Assembly: GCF_029946505.1 (NCBI RefSeq) | Contig: NZ_JARZHG010000011.1 | Span: 224,489 to 288,488 of the forward strand | Direction: 5' to 3' | From: Polyangium sp. y55x31 | GTDB lineage: Bacteria; Myxococcota_A; Polyangia; Polyangiales; Polyangiaceae | DNA: 64,000 bases | Part shown: piece after piece, positions 16,900-25,588 of the stretch | How the letters are laid out: every line of letters begins with the position of its first letter | How positions within the stretch are numbered: position 1 is the stretch's first letter | The notes under the pieces: model-generated | The model's input: only the letters and a program-made list of their open reading frames with translations | What the model was told of the DNA's origin: nothing | Databases searched by the model: none | Translations under genes and position numbers: made by a program

Positions 16900-17793
16900 T
16901 CACCGGACCATTTCGTTCGTCACCCAATCGATGACGGAGCCATGCCGCGGGCTCCAGCCGAGCTCGCGGCGGGCCTTTTCGGAGCGGACGCGGCTGTTCG
17001 AGCCGAGCGCGAACACGGCGAGCTCGCGGCCCCACCGGGCGATCGCCTGCTCGGCGGGCCACGCCTCTGCCTCGCCCAGCCCGAGGGCCTTGCCGATCGC
17101 GCGGACGATGTCGCCGAAGGACGCCTCGCCGTTTTCGACGTAGTAAAAGCTCCCTGCCGGCGCCTTCTCCAGCGCGAGCAGATAAAGCTCGGTCATGTCG
17201 GCGATGTGGACGTTCGACCAGATGTTGAGCCCGCGGCCGATGTAGCGCGGGATTCCGCTCTCCTTCGCCTGGGCGACGAGCCGCGGGATCTGCACGCTCT
17301 CGGCGGGCGGGCCCAGCGTGTGGCCGTAGATCAGGCTGTTGCAGAGCACGACGGTCCGCACGCCGGGAGCGCCCTCGACGATGCGCTTGTTCAATGCGAC
17401 GCGGTGCTCCTTGTCCGGCTCCGGCTCGAAGGGCGTATCCTCGGTGAAGATCGCGCTCGACGGTTCGCCCATGGCCTCGTCTCCGACGAGGCTCGTGCCG
17501 CTCGTGTGGAGGAACGGCTTGCCCGATCCGGCGAGCCCGGCGAGCAGGGCGACGGCGGCGCCCTCATGGTCGCTGTCGGCGGCATTGATGACGGCGTCGG
17601 CAGCCTTCGCCTCGGCGGTGAGCAACGTGGCGTCGTCGAGCGCGCCGAGGACGGGGTCGATGCCCTTCGCGCGGACGCCCTCGACCTTCGCATTCGAGCG
17701 GACGAGGCCGCGCACCACATGCCCCATGGAGGCGAGCCGCGCGGCGACCGAACCACCGATGTAGCCGCTCGCGCCGGTCACGAAGATCTTCAT
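16900..17793 (-). CDS. NAD(P)-dependent epimerase / NmrA-like SDR
   Basis: The start at 17793 has AAAGGAG six bases upstream and gives 297 residues. The N-terminus KIFVTGASGYIGGSVA is the Rossmann-fold GxxGxxG of extended SDRs. The family's Tyr-x-x-x-Lys is not obvious where expected; the region around IYGHTLGPPAE matches the substrate part of extended SDRs. The C-terminal ARRELGWSPRH phrase is typical of atypical SDRs acting on small aldehydes or sugars. It is cytoplasmic. It is divergent from a LysR gene 148 bases away, the usual layout in which the regulator controls the neighbouring oxidoreductase. Confidence 0.85.
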   Translation of the reverse strand: MKIFVTGASGYIGGSVAARLASMGHVVRGLVRSNAKVEGVRAKGIDPVLGALDDATLLTAEAKAADAVINAADSDHEGAAVALLAGLAGSGKPFLHTSGTSLVGDEAMGEPSSAIFTEDTPFEPEPDKEHRVALNKRIVEGAPGVRTVVLCNSLIYGHTLGPPAESVQIPRLVAQAKESGIPRYIGRGLNIWSNVHIADMTELYLLALEKAPAGSFYYVENGEASFGDIVRAIGKALGLGEAEAWPAEQAIARWGRELAVFALGSNSRVRSEKARRELGWSPRHGSVIDWVTNEMVR

Positions 17794-17881
17794 GCAACAC
17801 TCCTTTCCTCGCAGGATGCTTTGTCGTCGGTCGGCGACCGTGCGTCGCGAGACGCCTGGACGATGCAAGCACGCCGGCCGT

Positions 17882-17926
17882 TTGACAATCCGCCCCGCGC
17901 GCGCATCACATGTGAATCCGTTTCAC
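17882..17926 (+). promoter_or_regulatory. Promoter and LysR-type operator candidate
   Basis: TTGACA at 17882-17887 is followed after 17 bases by ATCACA, a plausible sigma-70-type promoter for the LysR gene. TCACATGTGA (17906-17915) is a perfect palindrome, and GTGAA (17912-17916) and TTCAC (17922-17926) form an inverted repeat with a 5-base spacer overlapping it. The position between divergent genes fits autoregulation by the LysR protein. Confidence 0.5.
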
Positions 17927-17941
17927 GAGGCAGAGGTCGAG

Positions 17942-18904
17942 ATGGACAATCGCGTGGGCGAGATGCGGGTCTTCGTGCGGGTGGTGGAAGCCGGCAGTTT
18001 TTCGCAGGCGGCTCGTCACCTCGGGATGACGCCGTCGACGGTGAGCAAGCTGGTCGGCCGGATCGAGGAGCGGATGGGCGTGCGCCTCGTCGAGCGCTCG
18101 ACACGGCGCTTGTCTTTGACCAACGAGGGCCAGCTCTACTTCGAGCGCAGCGGCGCGCTCCTCGGCGAGCTCGACGATCTGGAACGGGAGATCGCGCAGG
18201 GCGGCGCGCACGCGCGGGGGACGGTGCGCGTCAACGCGTCGGTCGCCTTCGGCGTACGTGGGCTTTTGCCGCTCTTGCCGGGGTTCTGGGAGGTGTATCC
18301 GGAGATCGTCGTCGATGTCTCGTTGTCGGACGAAATCGTCGACCTCTACCTCGATCGCACCGACGTTGCATTTCGTGTCGGCGCGCTCGGCGACTCGAAC
18401 CTCGTCGCTCGAAAGGTCGGCACGGCGCGCCGCCGGATCGTCGCTTCGCCGGCTTATTTGAAGCGCCACGGCACGCCGCGGACCGTCGAGGATCTCGACC
18501 ATCACAACTGCCTCGGCTTCAATTTTCGGCGATCTGTGCCCGTGTGGCCGCTCCGGCAGGGGGCTCGTGTCGTCGACCGGACGGTGCGCGGCAGCTTGCT
18601 CGCCAACAATGGCGAGACGGTGCGCACGATGGCCCTCGCGGGCGTCGGGCTGGCGCGCTTGGCGGACTTTCACGTCGATCCCGACATCGAGAGCGGCCGG
18701 CTCGTCGAAGTGCTGGCGGACGAAGAGCACAGCGCCGTCGAGGATGTACACGCGCTTCATCTCGGGGGCCCGCGCGTGCCCCAGCGCGTCCGCGTGTTTC
18801 TCGACCACATGGTCCCGCGCTTGCAATCGTTCATGGCTCGTGGCGCGGGTGATCACCTCCCGGCACCACACCGCGCCGTCCGCGGGCCGACGAAAGTTCC
18901 CTGA
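17942..18904 (+). CDS. LysR-family transcriptional regulator
   Basis: The 320-residue product has an N-terminal helix-turn-helix (about residues 8-66; SFSQAARHLGMTPSTVSK is the recognition region) and a C-terminal periplasmic-binding-protein-like effector domain (about 90-300). The ATG at 17942 follows AGAGGTCGAG. The frame is open upstream but the family's N-terminus begins here. It is a cytoplasmic DNA-binding regulator, probably acting on the divergent SDR gene through the palindromes in between. The effector is unknown. Confidence 0.93.
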   Translation: MDNRVGEMRVFVRVVEAGSFSQAARHLGMTPSTVSKLVGRIEERMGVRLVERSTRRLSLTNEGQLYFERSGALLGELDDLEREIAQGGAHARGTVRVNASVAFGVRGLLPLLPGFWEVYPEIVVDVSLSDEIVDLYLDRTDVAFRVGALGDSNLVARKVGTARRRIVASPAYLKRHGTPRTVEDLDHHNCLGFNFRRSVPVWPLRQGARVVDRTVRGSLLANNGETVRTMALAGVGLARLADFHVDPDIESGRLVEVLADEEHSAVEDVHALHLGGPRVPQRVRVFLDHMVPRLQSFMARGAGDHLPAPHRAVRGPTKVP

Positions 18905-18926
18905 GGCTTTTCGGCTGATGATAGAG

Positions 18927-18958
18927 TGGCACACCTTCTTACGATGGAGGTTGTGCCA
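18927..18958 (+). promoter_or_regulatory. Hairpin enclosing the ribosome binding site of the glycosidase gene
   Basis: TGGCACACCT (18927-18936) pairs with AGGTTGTGCCA (18948-18958), with one bulged base. The 3' arm covers the last part of the Shine-Dalgarno GGAGG and reaches the first base of the ATG at 18958. If it forms in the mRNA it would block translation initiation. Alternatively TGGCACA-N18-TGTGCCA could be a protein operator. Confidence 0.45.
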
Positions 18959-20517
18959 TGAAATCGATGAGCCGTATTATCTTCACGTCGCTTCTCGTTC
19001 TCGCCGCCGCGTGCTCGGGGGGCGGCGGTGACGGCGGCTCCGCCGCGGGGGAGGCCGGCGGCGGAGGCGGAAGTGCCGGGAATGGCGGCGGCGGCCCGGG
19101 GAGCGGCGGATCCGGCGGCGGCGGCAGCGGGCTCGGCGGGCCATTTCGGCATGGGGTCAACGCCGGCCACCGCCACCCCACCTGGAGCGATCCGGAACTC
19201 GCGAAGCTCGCGCGTGAGGCCGGCGCCGACAGCCAGCGGATCTCCTTGCCCGAGCAGCATTTGACGACGTGGGGGTACGACATCGAGGTCGGCGACATCA
19301 AGCAATACGCCGAGCTCGGCATGTCGAACCACGTCGCCTTCTTGACGACCCCCACGGCCGAACATTCGACGGCGCCCGCGGGCACGCCGGACTGGCAGGT
19401 CGCCGAGTACATGCCGAAGAACCTGTATCAGCCCGTGTTCCTGCCGGACGGCAAGATCAACCCCGAGAACTACTGGGGCGAATATGTATACAAGACGGTG
19501 AGCACGTACAAGGATTGGGTGAAGGTGTGGGAGGTGTGGAACGAGCCCGATTGGGTCGCCGACTGGCAGGTGACGGTGGACTGGGACAAGAACCCGCCCA
19601 CGAAGGAAGAGCTCCCGCGCTTTCATGGCTCGATCTTCGATTACGTGCGCATGCTGCGCGTGACGCGTGAGGCGGCGCTGAAAGCCGATCCTGACGCGAA
19701 GATCGCGCTCGGCGGGATCGGATACCCGAATTTCCTCTCGGCCGTGCTCCGCTACACGGACAACCCCGAGGGCGGCGCCGTGACCGCCGATTACCCCGAG
19801 AAGGGCGCGAAGTACTTCGACGTCCTCAGCTTCCATTATTATCCGGTCTTCTCGCCGGGCAGCTCGGACGTCGGCGTGAAGGGCTTCGTCGATTCGAAGA
19901 ACGCTTTGGCGAAGGTCCTCGACGCCGCGGGCGTCGGCGGCAAGACGTGGATGGTGACCGAGACCGGGGCGCCGCACGAGCTCGTCGGCGCAGGCCCGGG
20001 CGGGGCGCAATACGCGGTCAACTACATCCTCAAGGTGATGACCACCGCGCAGGCCGAGGGGATCGACGGCGTCGATTGGTTCCTCCTGACCGACAGCGCG
20101 GATCCGGGCGCGAGCCAGAGCGCCTTCGATTACATGGGCCTGTATTATGATGTCCTGAAGCTCGGCACGCCGGCCGAGGCGAAGCGCACGGATACGGGCG
20201 TCGCGTACCAAACGCACGGGCAGCTCCTCGCGGGCGCCTCGTTCGATCCGGGCGCCACGGAGGCGCTCGCGCTGCCGGAATCGGTCGGCGGCGCGGCGTT
20301 CGAGCTCTCGAATGGGAAAGCGGCCTATGTCCTCTGGGCGAAGACGGGGGGCACCAGCGAGGACGCGAGCGCGATGTATTCGCTCGCCGTGGGCGGGCCG
20401 ATCAAGGCGTACGCGTGGGACCATGGCAAGACCAGCACGGCCACGGATCTCGCGCCGGCGGGCGGGAGCGTTTCCCTCTCGCTCACGGGCACGCCGCAGA
20501 TCTTCATCGAGCAGTAA
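18958..20517 (+). CDS. Secreted clan GH-A glycoside hydrolase lipoprotein
   Basis: The 519-residue product has a lipoprotein signal (VLAAACS, Cys at about 20) and a Gly-rich linker to about residue 62. The rest reads as a TIM-barrel glycosidase: WNEPDW carries the probable acid/base Glu196 and WMVTETGAPH the probable nucleophile Glu335, as in GH5/GH39-like clan A enzymes, followed by a C-terminal beta domain. It would act on an extracellular polysaccharide or glycoside while tethered to the cell surface. The exact GH family and substrate cannot be set by eye. Translation may be controlled by the hairpin over its ribosome binding site. Confidence 0.8.
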   Translation: MKSMSRIIFTSLLVLAAACSGGGGDGGSAAGEAGGGGGSAGNGGGGPGSGGSGGGGSGLGGPFRHGVNAGHRHPTWSDPELAKLAREAGADSQRISLPEQHLTTWGYDIEVGDIKQYAELGMSNHVAFLTTPTAEHSTAPAGTPDWQVAEYMPKNLYQPVFLPDGKINPENYWGEYVYKTVSTYKDWVKVWEVWNEPDWVADWQVTVDWDKNPPTKEELPRFHGSIFDYVRMLRVTREAALKADPDAKIALGGIGYPNFLSAVLRYTDNPEGGAVTADYPEKGAKYFDVLSFHYYPVFSPGSSDVGVKGFVDSKNALAKVLDAAGVGGKTWMVTETGAPHELVGAGPGGAQYAVNYILKVMTTAQAEGIDGVDWFLLTDSADPGASQSAFDYMGLYYDVLKLGTPAEAKRTDTGVAYQTHGQLLAGASFDPGATEALALPESVGGAAFELSNGKAAYVLWAKTGGTSEDASAMYSLAVGGPIKAYAWDHGKTSTATDLAPAGGSVSLSLTGTPQIFIEQ

Positions 20518-20580
20518 ATCTCCCGACGGCGCCGGGGCAGCAGCAAGCGGATTGGCTTGCTCGCCCCCTCCGCTCCTGCT

Positions 20581-21360
20581 TCAGCCCGTCGCCCCCTCGG
20601 TCGGCGTCTCTTGCTTCCCATTCCCCTTCCGCGCCGCCCGCGCCGCCGCCTCGGCGCGTAGCCTCGCCATGGCATCCAGCAGCGGGGCGAGCAGCGCCTT
20701 CCCTTCCAGGATCCGCGCCAGATCGGACCGCTTTGCTCGACTCGCGACATAACGCCGCAGCCGCACCATCACCTCCACCCATTCCGTCTCGGCGTCGCGC
20801 CCGGCGCCGACGTGCGCGCGCTTCTCCGTCCGCGCCTTCGCGACCTCGGCGAGCAAGGCATCACTCTTGAAAATCGCCGCCTCCCACCGATCGAGCCATG
20901 TAGCAGGCAGCTCGATCGCCACGAGCGTCGCCGCGTGCTCGGGCGACCGGAGCGTGATCAAGGCTTCCCGACAGATACGATTCTCGTCGGCGATCGGGTC
21001 GTCCACGTGGGCGAGCCCCTCCGGAAAGGCCGCCTGGTGCAGCGCTGCCGCGCTCTGGGCATGGATGCTCGCGCGGCGCCGCGACTCCACGTGGATGTAC
21101 CCCTCGATATGGCGGTACCACGTATCGACCGCGTCGTCCGCGGCTTCGAGCTGCGCGAGCCGCGCCGCGCGCTCGGCTTGGGCGAGCACGTTCCCCGTGA
21201 CGTGCGCTTCGAGCGCTTCGGTGATGTCCGCGCATTCGGAGATGTAGGCGTCGAGCGCGGGCTCCGGGGGCCCCTTGGCGGCGCGGGCCTCGAGGTTCGT
21301 GGTGATCTTCTTGGCGATGTCGCGCTTCTCGGCGCGCGGAATCTGCTCCAGCTTGGCCAT
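20581..21360 (-). CDS. Helical cytoplasmic protein of unknown function
   Basis: The start at 21360 (MAKLEQIPRAEKR) gives 259 residues; the frame continues upstream to 21429 but that part is not protein-like. The product is rich in Ala, Glu and Arg and almost entirely helical, with no signal peptide or membrane helix and no motif that I recognise. A short Lys/Gly/Thr-rich tail ends it. The tandem repeat array lies just upstream of it. Confidence 0.6.
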   Translation of the reverse strand: MAKLEQIPRAEKRDIAKKITTNLEARAAKGPPEPALDAYISECADITEALEAHVTGNVLAQAERAARLAQLEAADDAVDTWYRHIEGYIHVESRRRASIHAQSAAALHQAAFPEGLAHVDDPIADENRICREALITLRSPEHAATLVAIELPATWLDRWEAAIFKSDALLAEVAKARTEKRAHVGAGRDAETEWVEVMVRLRRYVASRAKRSDLARILEGKALLAPLLDAMARLRAEAAARAARKGNGKQETPTEGATG

Positions 21361-21469
21361 GGCCCCTCGTGTCCCCCCCGGAGTGTCGTGAAGCGACGCT
21401 ACCAGCAGGCTCCGCAAGGAGCAATACATACCGTTGGGATGTGAACGGTCGGAAACGTGCCGGCGGGGT

Positions 21470-21830
21470 GCTCCCTTGGGGAGGAGGACGGGGGAAACGT
21501 TCCTGACGGCTTCCTAGCCTGGGGAGGAGGATGCGGGGAACGTTCCTGGCTCGTTGCTCCCTTGGGGAGGAGGATGGAGGGAACGTTCCTGATGGCTTCC
21601 TAGCCTGGGGAGGAGGTCGGGGGGAACGTTCCTGACGGCTTCCCAGCTTTGGGAGGAGGACGGGGGGAACGTTCCTGACGGCTTCCCAGCGTGGGGAGGA
21701 GGTCGGGGGGAACGTTTCTGACGGCTTCCCAGCCTGGGGAGGAGGTCGGGGGGAACGTTCCTGACGGCTTCCCAGCCTGGGGAGGAGAACGAGGGGAACG
21801 TCCCGCGGTCCCTCCTCCCCGCGCGAGGAG
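21470..21830. repeat. 43-bp tandem repeat array, eight units
   Basis: The hexamer AACGTT occurs at 21496, 21539, 21582, 21625, 21668, 21711 and 21754, exactly 43 bases apart each time, with a degenerate AACGTC at 21797. Most units carry the perfect palindrome GGAACGTTCC, then TGACGGCTTCC, then GGGGAGGAGG. Two units (21470 and 21556) have the variant CTCCCTTGGGGAGG. The minus strand is open in all three frames because the unit is not a multiple of three; no start or domain supports a gene. The array lies in the 580-base gap between the helical protein gene and the glutathione peroxidase gene. Confidence 0.9.
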
Positions 21831-21939
21831 CTCCGAGGGACCGTTCCCCATTGCTTTCGGACGTGCCGACGAGCGCCCAGGGAACGATCCGAGCTCCGTC
21901 CCCCATGCGCGACGGCATTCCCGTCGGAAAGAGTCGCGG

Positions 21940-22482
21940 TCAGAGCGCGGCTTCGATCGCCTGCACGACCTCGGGCGACTCGGGCGTCACCCGCGGAGAG
22001 AAGCGCGCGAGCACCGCGCCATCCCGACCGACGAGGAACTTCTCGAAGTTCCACGTGACATCCGAGCCGCCGCCCGCCTTGCTGCCGATGAGCCACTGGT
22101 AAAGCGGGCTACGCTCGGCGCCGTTCACATCCTGCTTGGCGAGCAGCGGAAAGTCGACGCCGTACGTCGTGGAGCAGAACTGCGCGATCTCCGTGGCCGT
22201 CCCCGGCTCCTGCCCGAGGAACTGGTTGCAAGGCGCGCCCACCACGAGGAAGCCACGATCGCGGTAACGCTCCTGCAGCTTCACCAGCCCCTCGTACTGC
22301 GGCGTGAGGCCGCAACGGCTGGCGACATTGACGAAAAGCACGACCTTGCCCGACAGCTCTTCGAGCGGCAGCGCCGCCCCGTCGAGCCGCTGGAGCGAGA
22401 GCTCCTGCAGGGAGGTGGGCCCACCCTCGGGGGCCTTGCCGTACACCGCGCGATTCACGACGCCGACCAGTTTGTTGAGCAT
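21940..22482 (-). CDS. Glutathione peroxidase-family thiol peroxidase
   Basis: From the ATG at 22482 the product is 180 residues; 22530 is an alternative in-frame start, and neither has a strong ribosome binding site. The peroxidatic residue is Cys57 in NVASRCGLTPQY, a cysteine rather than selenocysteine. Gln91, Trp144 and Asn145 (WNFEKFLV) complete the catalytic tetrad, and Cys103 (FCSTTYGVDFPL) is the likely resolving residue, so it probably uses thioredoxin. Its role is to reduce hydroperoxides in the cytoplasm. It is a single gene between two repeat regions. Confidence 0.93.
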   Translation of the reverse strand: MLNKLVGVVNRAVYGKAPEGGPTSLQELSLQRLDGAALPLEELSGKVVLFVNVASRCGLTPQYEGLVKLQERYRDRGFLVVGAPCNQFLGQEPGTATEIAQFCSTTYGVDFPLLAKQDVNGAERSPLYQWLIGSKAGGGSDVTWNFEKFLVGRDGAVLARFSPRVTPESPEVVQAIEAAL

Positions 22483-22553
22483 GGCGATCGCAATACCCGA
22501 GGACGGGTCGCGACGCCAGGGGCTGAGCATTGGTGTCGTCTGAAGCCGATGCG

Positions 22554-22659
22554 CTGGGGCGTTGCCCCAGGCCCCAGCAGGGGCTGTCCGCCCCTGCACC
22601 CGGACCAGCGCAAGCGCTGGACCCGGGGTCGATGAACTGCGCGATGCGCAGTTCATCGA
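22554..22659 (+). repeat. Modular palindromic element, copy A
   Basis: Four hairpins follow in order. Stem I is CTGGGGC/GCCCCAG (22554-22570). Stem II is GCAGGGGC/GCCCCTGC (22577-22597). Stem III is CCAGCGC/GCGCTGG (22605-22620). Stem IV is TCGATGAACTGCGC/GCGCAGTTCATCGA (22629-22659, 14 bp with loop GAT). The same series occurs in three other places in the window. This copy and copy B face each other, stem IV to stem IV, and fill most of the gene-free gap 22483-22903. Confidence 0.85.
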
Positions 22660-22709
22660 ACAGGCCGAGTCAAGACCAGCGACGGCCCTGCCAACCGAGA
22701 CCGGCCCGT

Positions 22710-22814
22710 TGGAAGAACTGCGCATCGCGCAGTTCTTCCACAAAAGGTCCAGCGCTTGCGCTGGTTCGGGTCGAGGGGCGAACAGCCCCCGCGGGGTCCG
22801 GGGCGGCGCCCCGG
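22710..22814 (-). repeat. Modular palindromic element, copy B (inverted)
   Basis: This is the same four-hairpin series in the opposite orientation. Stem IV is TGGAAGAACTGCGC/GCGCAGTTCTTCCA (22710-22740), stem III CCAGCGC/GCGCTGG (22749-22764), stem II GGGGC/GCCCC (22775-22789) and stem I CCGGGGC/GCCCCGG (22798-22814). Compared with copy A the outer part of stem IV differs in sequence but still pairs fully. Confidence 0.85.
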
Positions 22815-22903
22815 CGCGGCGGCTTGCTGCTTGGCAGGAAATCGCCTCGTGAGCCCGTGGATCCCTGAGCGAATCCCGGGATACGTTGATCCCGAGAGCC
22901 ACC

Positions 22904-25588
22904 ATGCGCCTTCCTCTGCCCTACCTCCTCGCGCCGTCCCTCGCCTCCCTCCTGCTCCTCGGCTGCGGCGAGCCCACGCCGGCGTCCCCTGCGCTGGGCT
23001 CGGCCCGCGCGGCCCTCGAGACTGTCATCGGCCCCGAGATCGGGTTTGGCGAGCCCCTGCCCGGCTTCGCGGCCGAGATGCAAATGCGCGCGGCGGTGGC
23101 CTTCGGCGACGGCGCGTACTTCGCGGTCTGGCAGGACCATCGCAATGGCCGGGAACGCATCTTCGGCTCGCGCGTGATGCCCGATGGCACCCTCGTCGAT
23201 CCGTATGGCCTCCACCTCGCCGATGGCCGCTCGCCCTCGATCACCTACGATGGGACGAATTTTCTGCTCGCGTATGAGGGCAGCACCGTGGAAATTTCCG
23301 GCATTGCTCCTTCGAGCGTGCGCCTGATGCGTATAGGCCCGACAGGCACGGTGCTCGATCCCGGCGGGATCCTCGTGGCCGAGGATGACCATGTCCGGGC
23401 GAGGGTCGCCTCCAATGGCAATGGCTCCCTCGTCGTCTGGGACAAGACCTGCCCGTTCTCGAACTGCGAGGTCCGCGCTGCGCGTGTCGCCGTCGACGGC
23501 ACGGTGCTCGATCCTGGAGGGTTTCTCGTGGCGCCTGCCGAGGACGCCCCCGACTATGCGCGCCCCGCCGTGGCCACGGACGGCACGGATTGGCTCGTGG
23601 TCTGGAAGGATGGTGAGATTCGCGGCCGCCGTTATTCCGCGTCCGGCGCCCCGCTCGATCCCTCGCACCTCGTCCTCGTCGCCGAACCGCAGGCCGACAA
23701 TGCCGTGCTCGTCCACGACGGCGCCGCGTACGTGCTCGGCTGGGGCCGTTCCAGCGGCGTGTATGCCACGCGGATCTCGTCCTCGGGCGTGAAGCTCGAC
23801 CCGAACCCGATCCAGGTGTCGAGCCTCGTGACGTATCCCTCGGGCCTCGTCGGCTCCCACGACGGCGTGAACACGGTCTTCGCGTGGGCCGATTACAGCC
23901 CGGGTGACTCCGCCACGCTACAGACTGCGCGCCTCTCTCCGGCCGGGACCCCGCTCGCTCCTGCGCCGGGCGCCTCGATCGGCCCGGACGTCGACGGGTT
24001 CGCCCTGGCCAGCGCGAGTGTGGGATCCCTCGTCCTCTGGACGCAGCAGAGCCACAGCTTCAACGACGTCAACAGCGGAGACATCATCGGCACCCGCCTC
24101 GACACGTCCGGCAAAGCGCTCGACGAGCCGCGCCTCGTGGTCTCGCAGAGCGCCGATCAGCAATTCCAGCCCTCGGTGGCGTTCGACGGCACGAACCACG
24201 TCGTCGTGTGGACCGACGATCGCGATTTCGAGCAAGGCACCCAGTGGTACGACATCCGCGCCGCGCGGCTGTCGCCGGAAGGAGCCGTGCTCGATCCCGA
24301 GAGCATTGCGGTGTTCGCGGGCAGCGGGGTCCAGATAGAGCCGCGCGCGTTTTTCGACGGGAAGAACACGCTCGTCGTGTGGGGGGCCGACCTGGCGTAT
24401 CCTCCGTACAACTATCCGATCGCGGCGCGCGCGGCGCGCTTGAGCCCGGGCGGCCAGGTCCTCGATTCCACGCCGATCGATCTGCCGGAATACAGTGACG
24501 CGGCCTCGGACGGCGCGGGCCTGATGTTCGTGGGCGCGAGCGGGGGAATGCTCCACGCGTTCCGCGTAGGCCAGGACGGCATAGTCTCCCCGTGGATCGA
24601 TCTGTCCGCGGCTCCGGCCGAATGGCTCGGCGGTACCCCTGCCCTGTCGTTCGACGGGACGAACTTCCTCGTGACCTGGTCTTCCAGCACCGGCATTCGC
24701 GCCGGCCGCCTGACCCCCGCGGGAGAGCCGCTCGATCCGGGCGGTTTTCCGGTGGCGCCCGCCGCGCCGGCGGCGCAGATGGTCCAGCCTGACGTCGTCT
24801 TCACGGGAACACACCACGTCGTCGTGTGGCAGGAGGTCGTGGCGGAGCGGCGGGTGCATCTGCGCGCCGCGCGCGTGACGTCCGACGGAGTGGCCCTCGA
24901 CCCGCAGGGGCTCTCGATCGCCGAGGATCTCCCGCGCGGCGATTGCGACGACGCGGTGCTGTACCACGGCTACGTCGAGGGCACGTGCCCCTCGCTCGTC
25001 GCCGTGGGGCCCCGCGCGCTCCTTGCGTACCGGGTCCTCACGGCGCCCACGGATCCGGCCGCGCTCGATCTCGTGGCGAGGACGATCGAGGCCGACGGCA
25101 CGGTGACGCCGATCGTCCCGCTCTCGGCCGAACCCACGTGGGTCGAGGGCGCGCCCGTGATGGCGGGGGAGAGCGCGAACAAGGCCCTCGTGGTGTATAC
25201 GCGGTTCGTCCCGGGAGAGCCGTTCGGCGTGCAGCGCGTGTTCGGGCGATTCGTGGAGCCGGACGGCGCGGGCGGGAGCGGAGGCGCAGGCGGAAGCGGG
25301 AGCGGAAGCGGCGGCGCAGGCGGGAGCGGAGGCGCAGGCGGAAGCGGAGGCGCAGGCGGCGGCGGAAGCGGGAGCGGAAGCGGCGGCGCAGGCGGAGGCG
25401 GCGGCGGAAGCGGGAGCGAAAGCGGATGCACCTGCCACCTCGGCGCCTCGTCCTCGTCTCCCGGGGCCCTCGTCCTGCTCGGCCTCGTCTCGCTCGTCGC
25501 ATCCGGACGTCGACGCCGGGGGCCTCGGAATCGAGTCCCATGTGCCGGTCGCGTACCCAGGACGACGCCAACGTCCCGGTCGGTGTGA
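22904..25588 (+). CDS. Large secreted repeat lipoprotein with MYXO-CTERM-like tail
   Basis: The ATG at 22904 opens a lipoprotein signal (LLLLGC, Cys at about 21); the product is about 894 residues. Blade-like repeats of about 50-60 residues contain phrases such as FAVWQDHRNG, GTVLDPGGI and FDGTNFLVTW, typical of the long beta-propeller-like proteins of myxobacteria. A Gly/Ser-rich linker (about 785-835) precedes a C-terminal signal with a Cys motif (GCTCH), a hydrophobic helix (ALVLLGLVSLVA) and RRRR, which fits MYXO-CTERM surface sorting. Unusually, 22 residues follow the Arg cluster. A frame change near the end is a possible explanation. Function is unknown; it is probably surface-displayed. 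Confidence 0.8.
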   Translation: MRLPLPYLLAPSLASLLLLGCGEPTPASPALGSARAALETVIGPEIGFGEPLPGFAAEMQMRAAVAFGDGAYFAVWQDHRNGRERIFGSRVMPDGTLVDPYGLHLADGRSPSITYDGTNFLLAYEGSTVEISGIAPSSVRLMRIGPTGTVLDPGGILVAEDDHVRARVASNGNGSLVVWDKTCPFSNCEVRAARVAVDGTVLDPGGFLVAPAEDAPDYARPAVATDGTDWLVVWKDGEIRGRRYSASGAPLDPSHLVLVAEPQADNAVLVHDGAAYVLGWGRSSGVYATRISSSGVKLDPNPIQVSSLVTYPSGLVGSHDGVNTVFAWADYSPGDSATLQTARLSPAGTPLAPAPGASIGPDVDGFALASASVGSLVLWTQQSHSFNDVNSGDIIGTRLDTSGKALDEPRLVVSQSADQQFQPSVAFDGTNHVVVWTDDRDFEQGTQWYDIRAARLSPEGAVLDPESIAVFAGSGVQIEPRAFFDGKNTLVVWGADLAYPPYNYPIAARAARLSPGGQVLDSTPIDLPEYSDAASDGAGLMFVGASGGMLHAFRVGQDGIVSPWIDLSAAPAEWLGGTPALSFDGTNFLVTWSSSTGIRAGRLTPAGEPLDPGGFPVAPAAPAAQMVQPDVVFTGTHHVVVWQEVVAERRVHLRAARVTSDGVALDPQGLSIAEDLPRGDCDDAVLYHGYVEGTCPSLVAVGPRALLAYRVLTAPTDPAALDLVARTIEADGTVTPIVPLSAEPTWVEGAPVMAGESANKALVVYTRFVPGEPFGVQRVFGRFVEPDGAGGSGGAGGSGSGSGGAGGSGGAGGSGGAGGGGSGSGSGGAGGGGGGSGSESGCTCHLGASSSSPGALVLLGLVSLVASGRRRRGPRNRVPCAGRVPRTTPTSRSV

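Noticed and set aside
18927..18945. Sigma-54 promoter at TGGCAC
   Set aside because: The -12 element TTGC is missing at the right distance, and the transcription start would fall at the start codon.
21470..21830. Array as a CRISPR
   Set aside because: The units are contiguous with near-identical sequence throughout; there are no variable spacers and no cas genes.
20861..22096. Minus-strand frames through the tandem array with a repeated Pro/Arg-rich peptide
   Set aside because: The 43-base unit is open in all frames by chance of composition; there is no start, domain or codon signature, and the frame runs into two real genes.
22531..22903. Open frames spanning the palindromic copies A and B
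   Set aside because: They read through strong hairpins, have no ribosome binding site, and the same DNA recurs in other gaps as a repeat.
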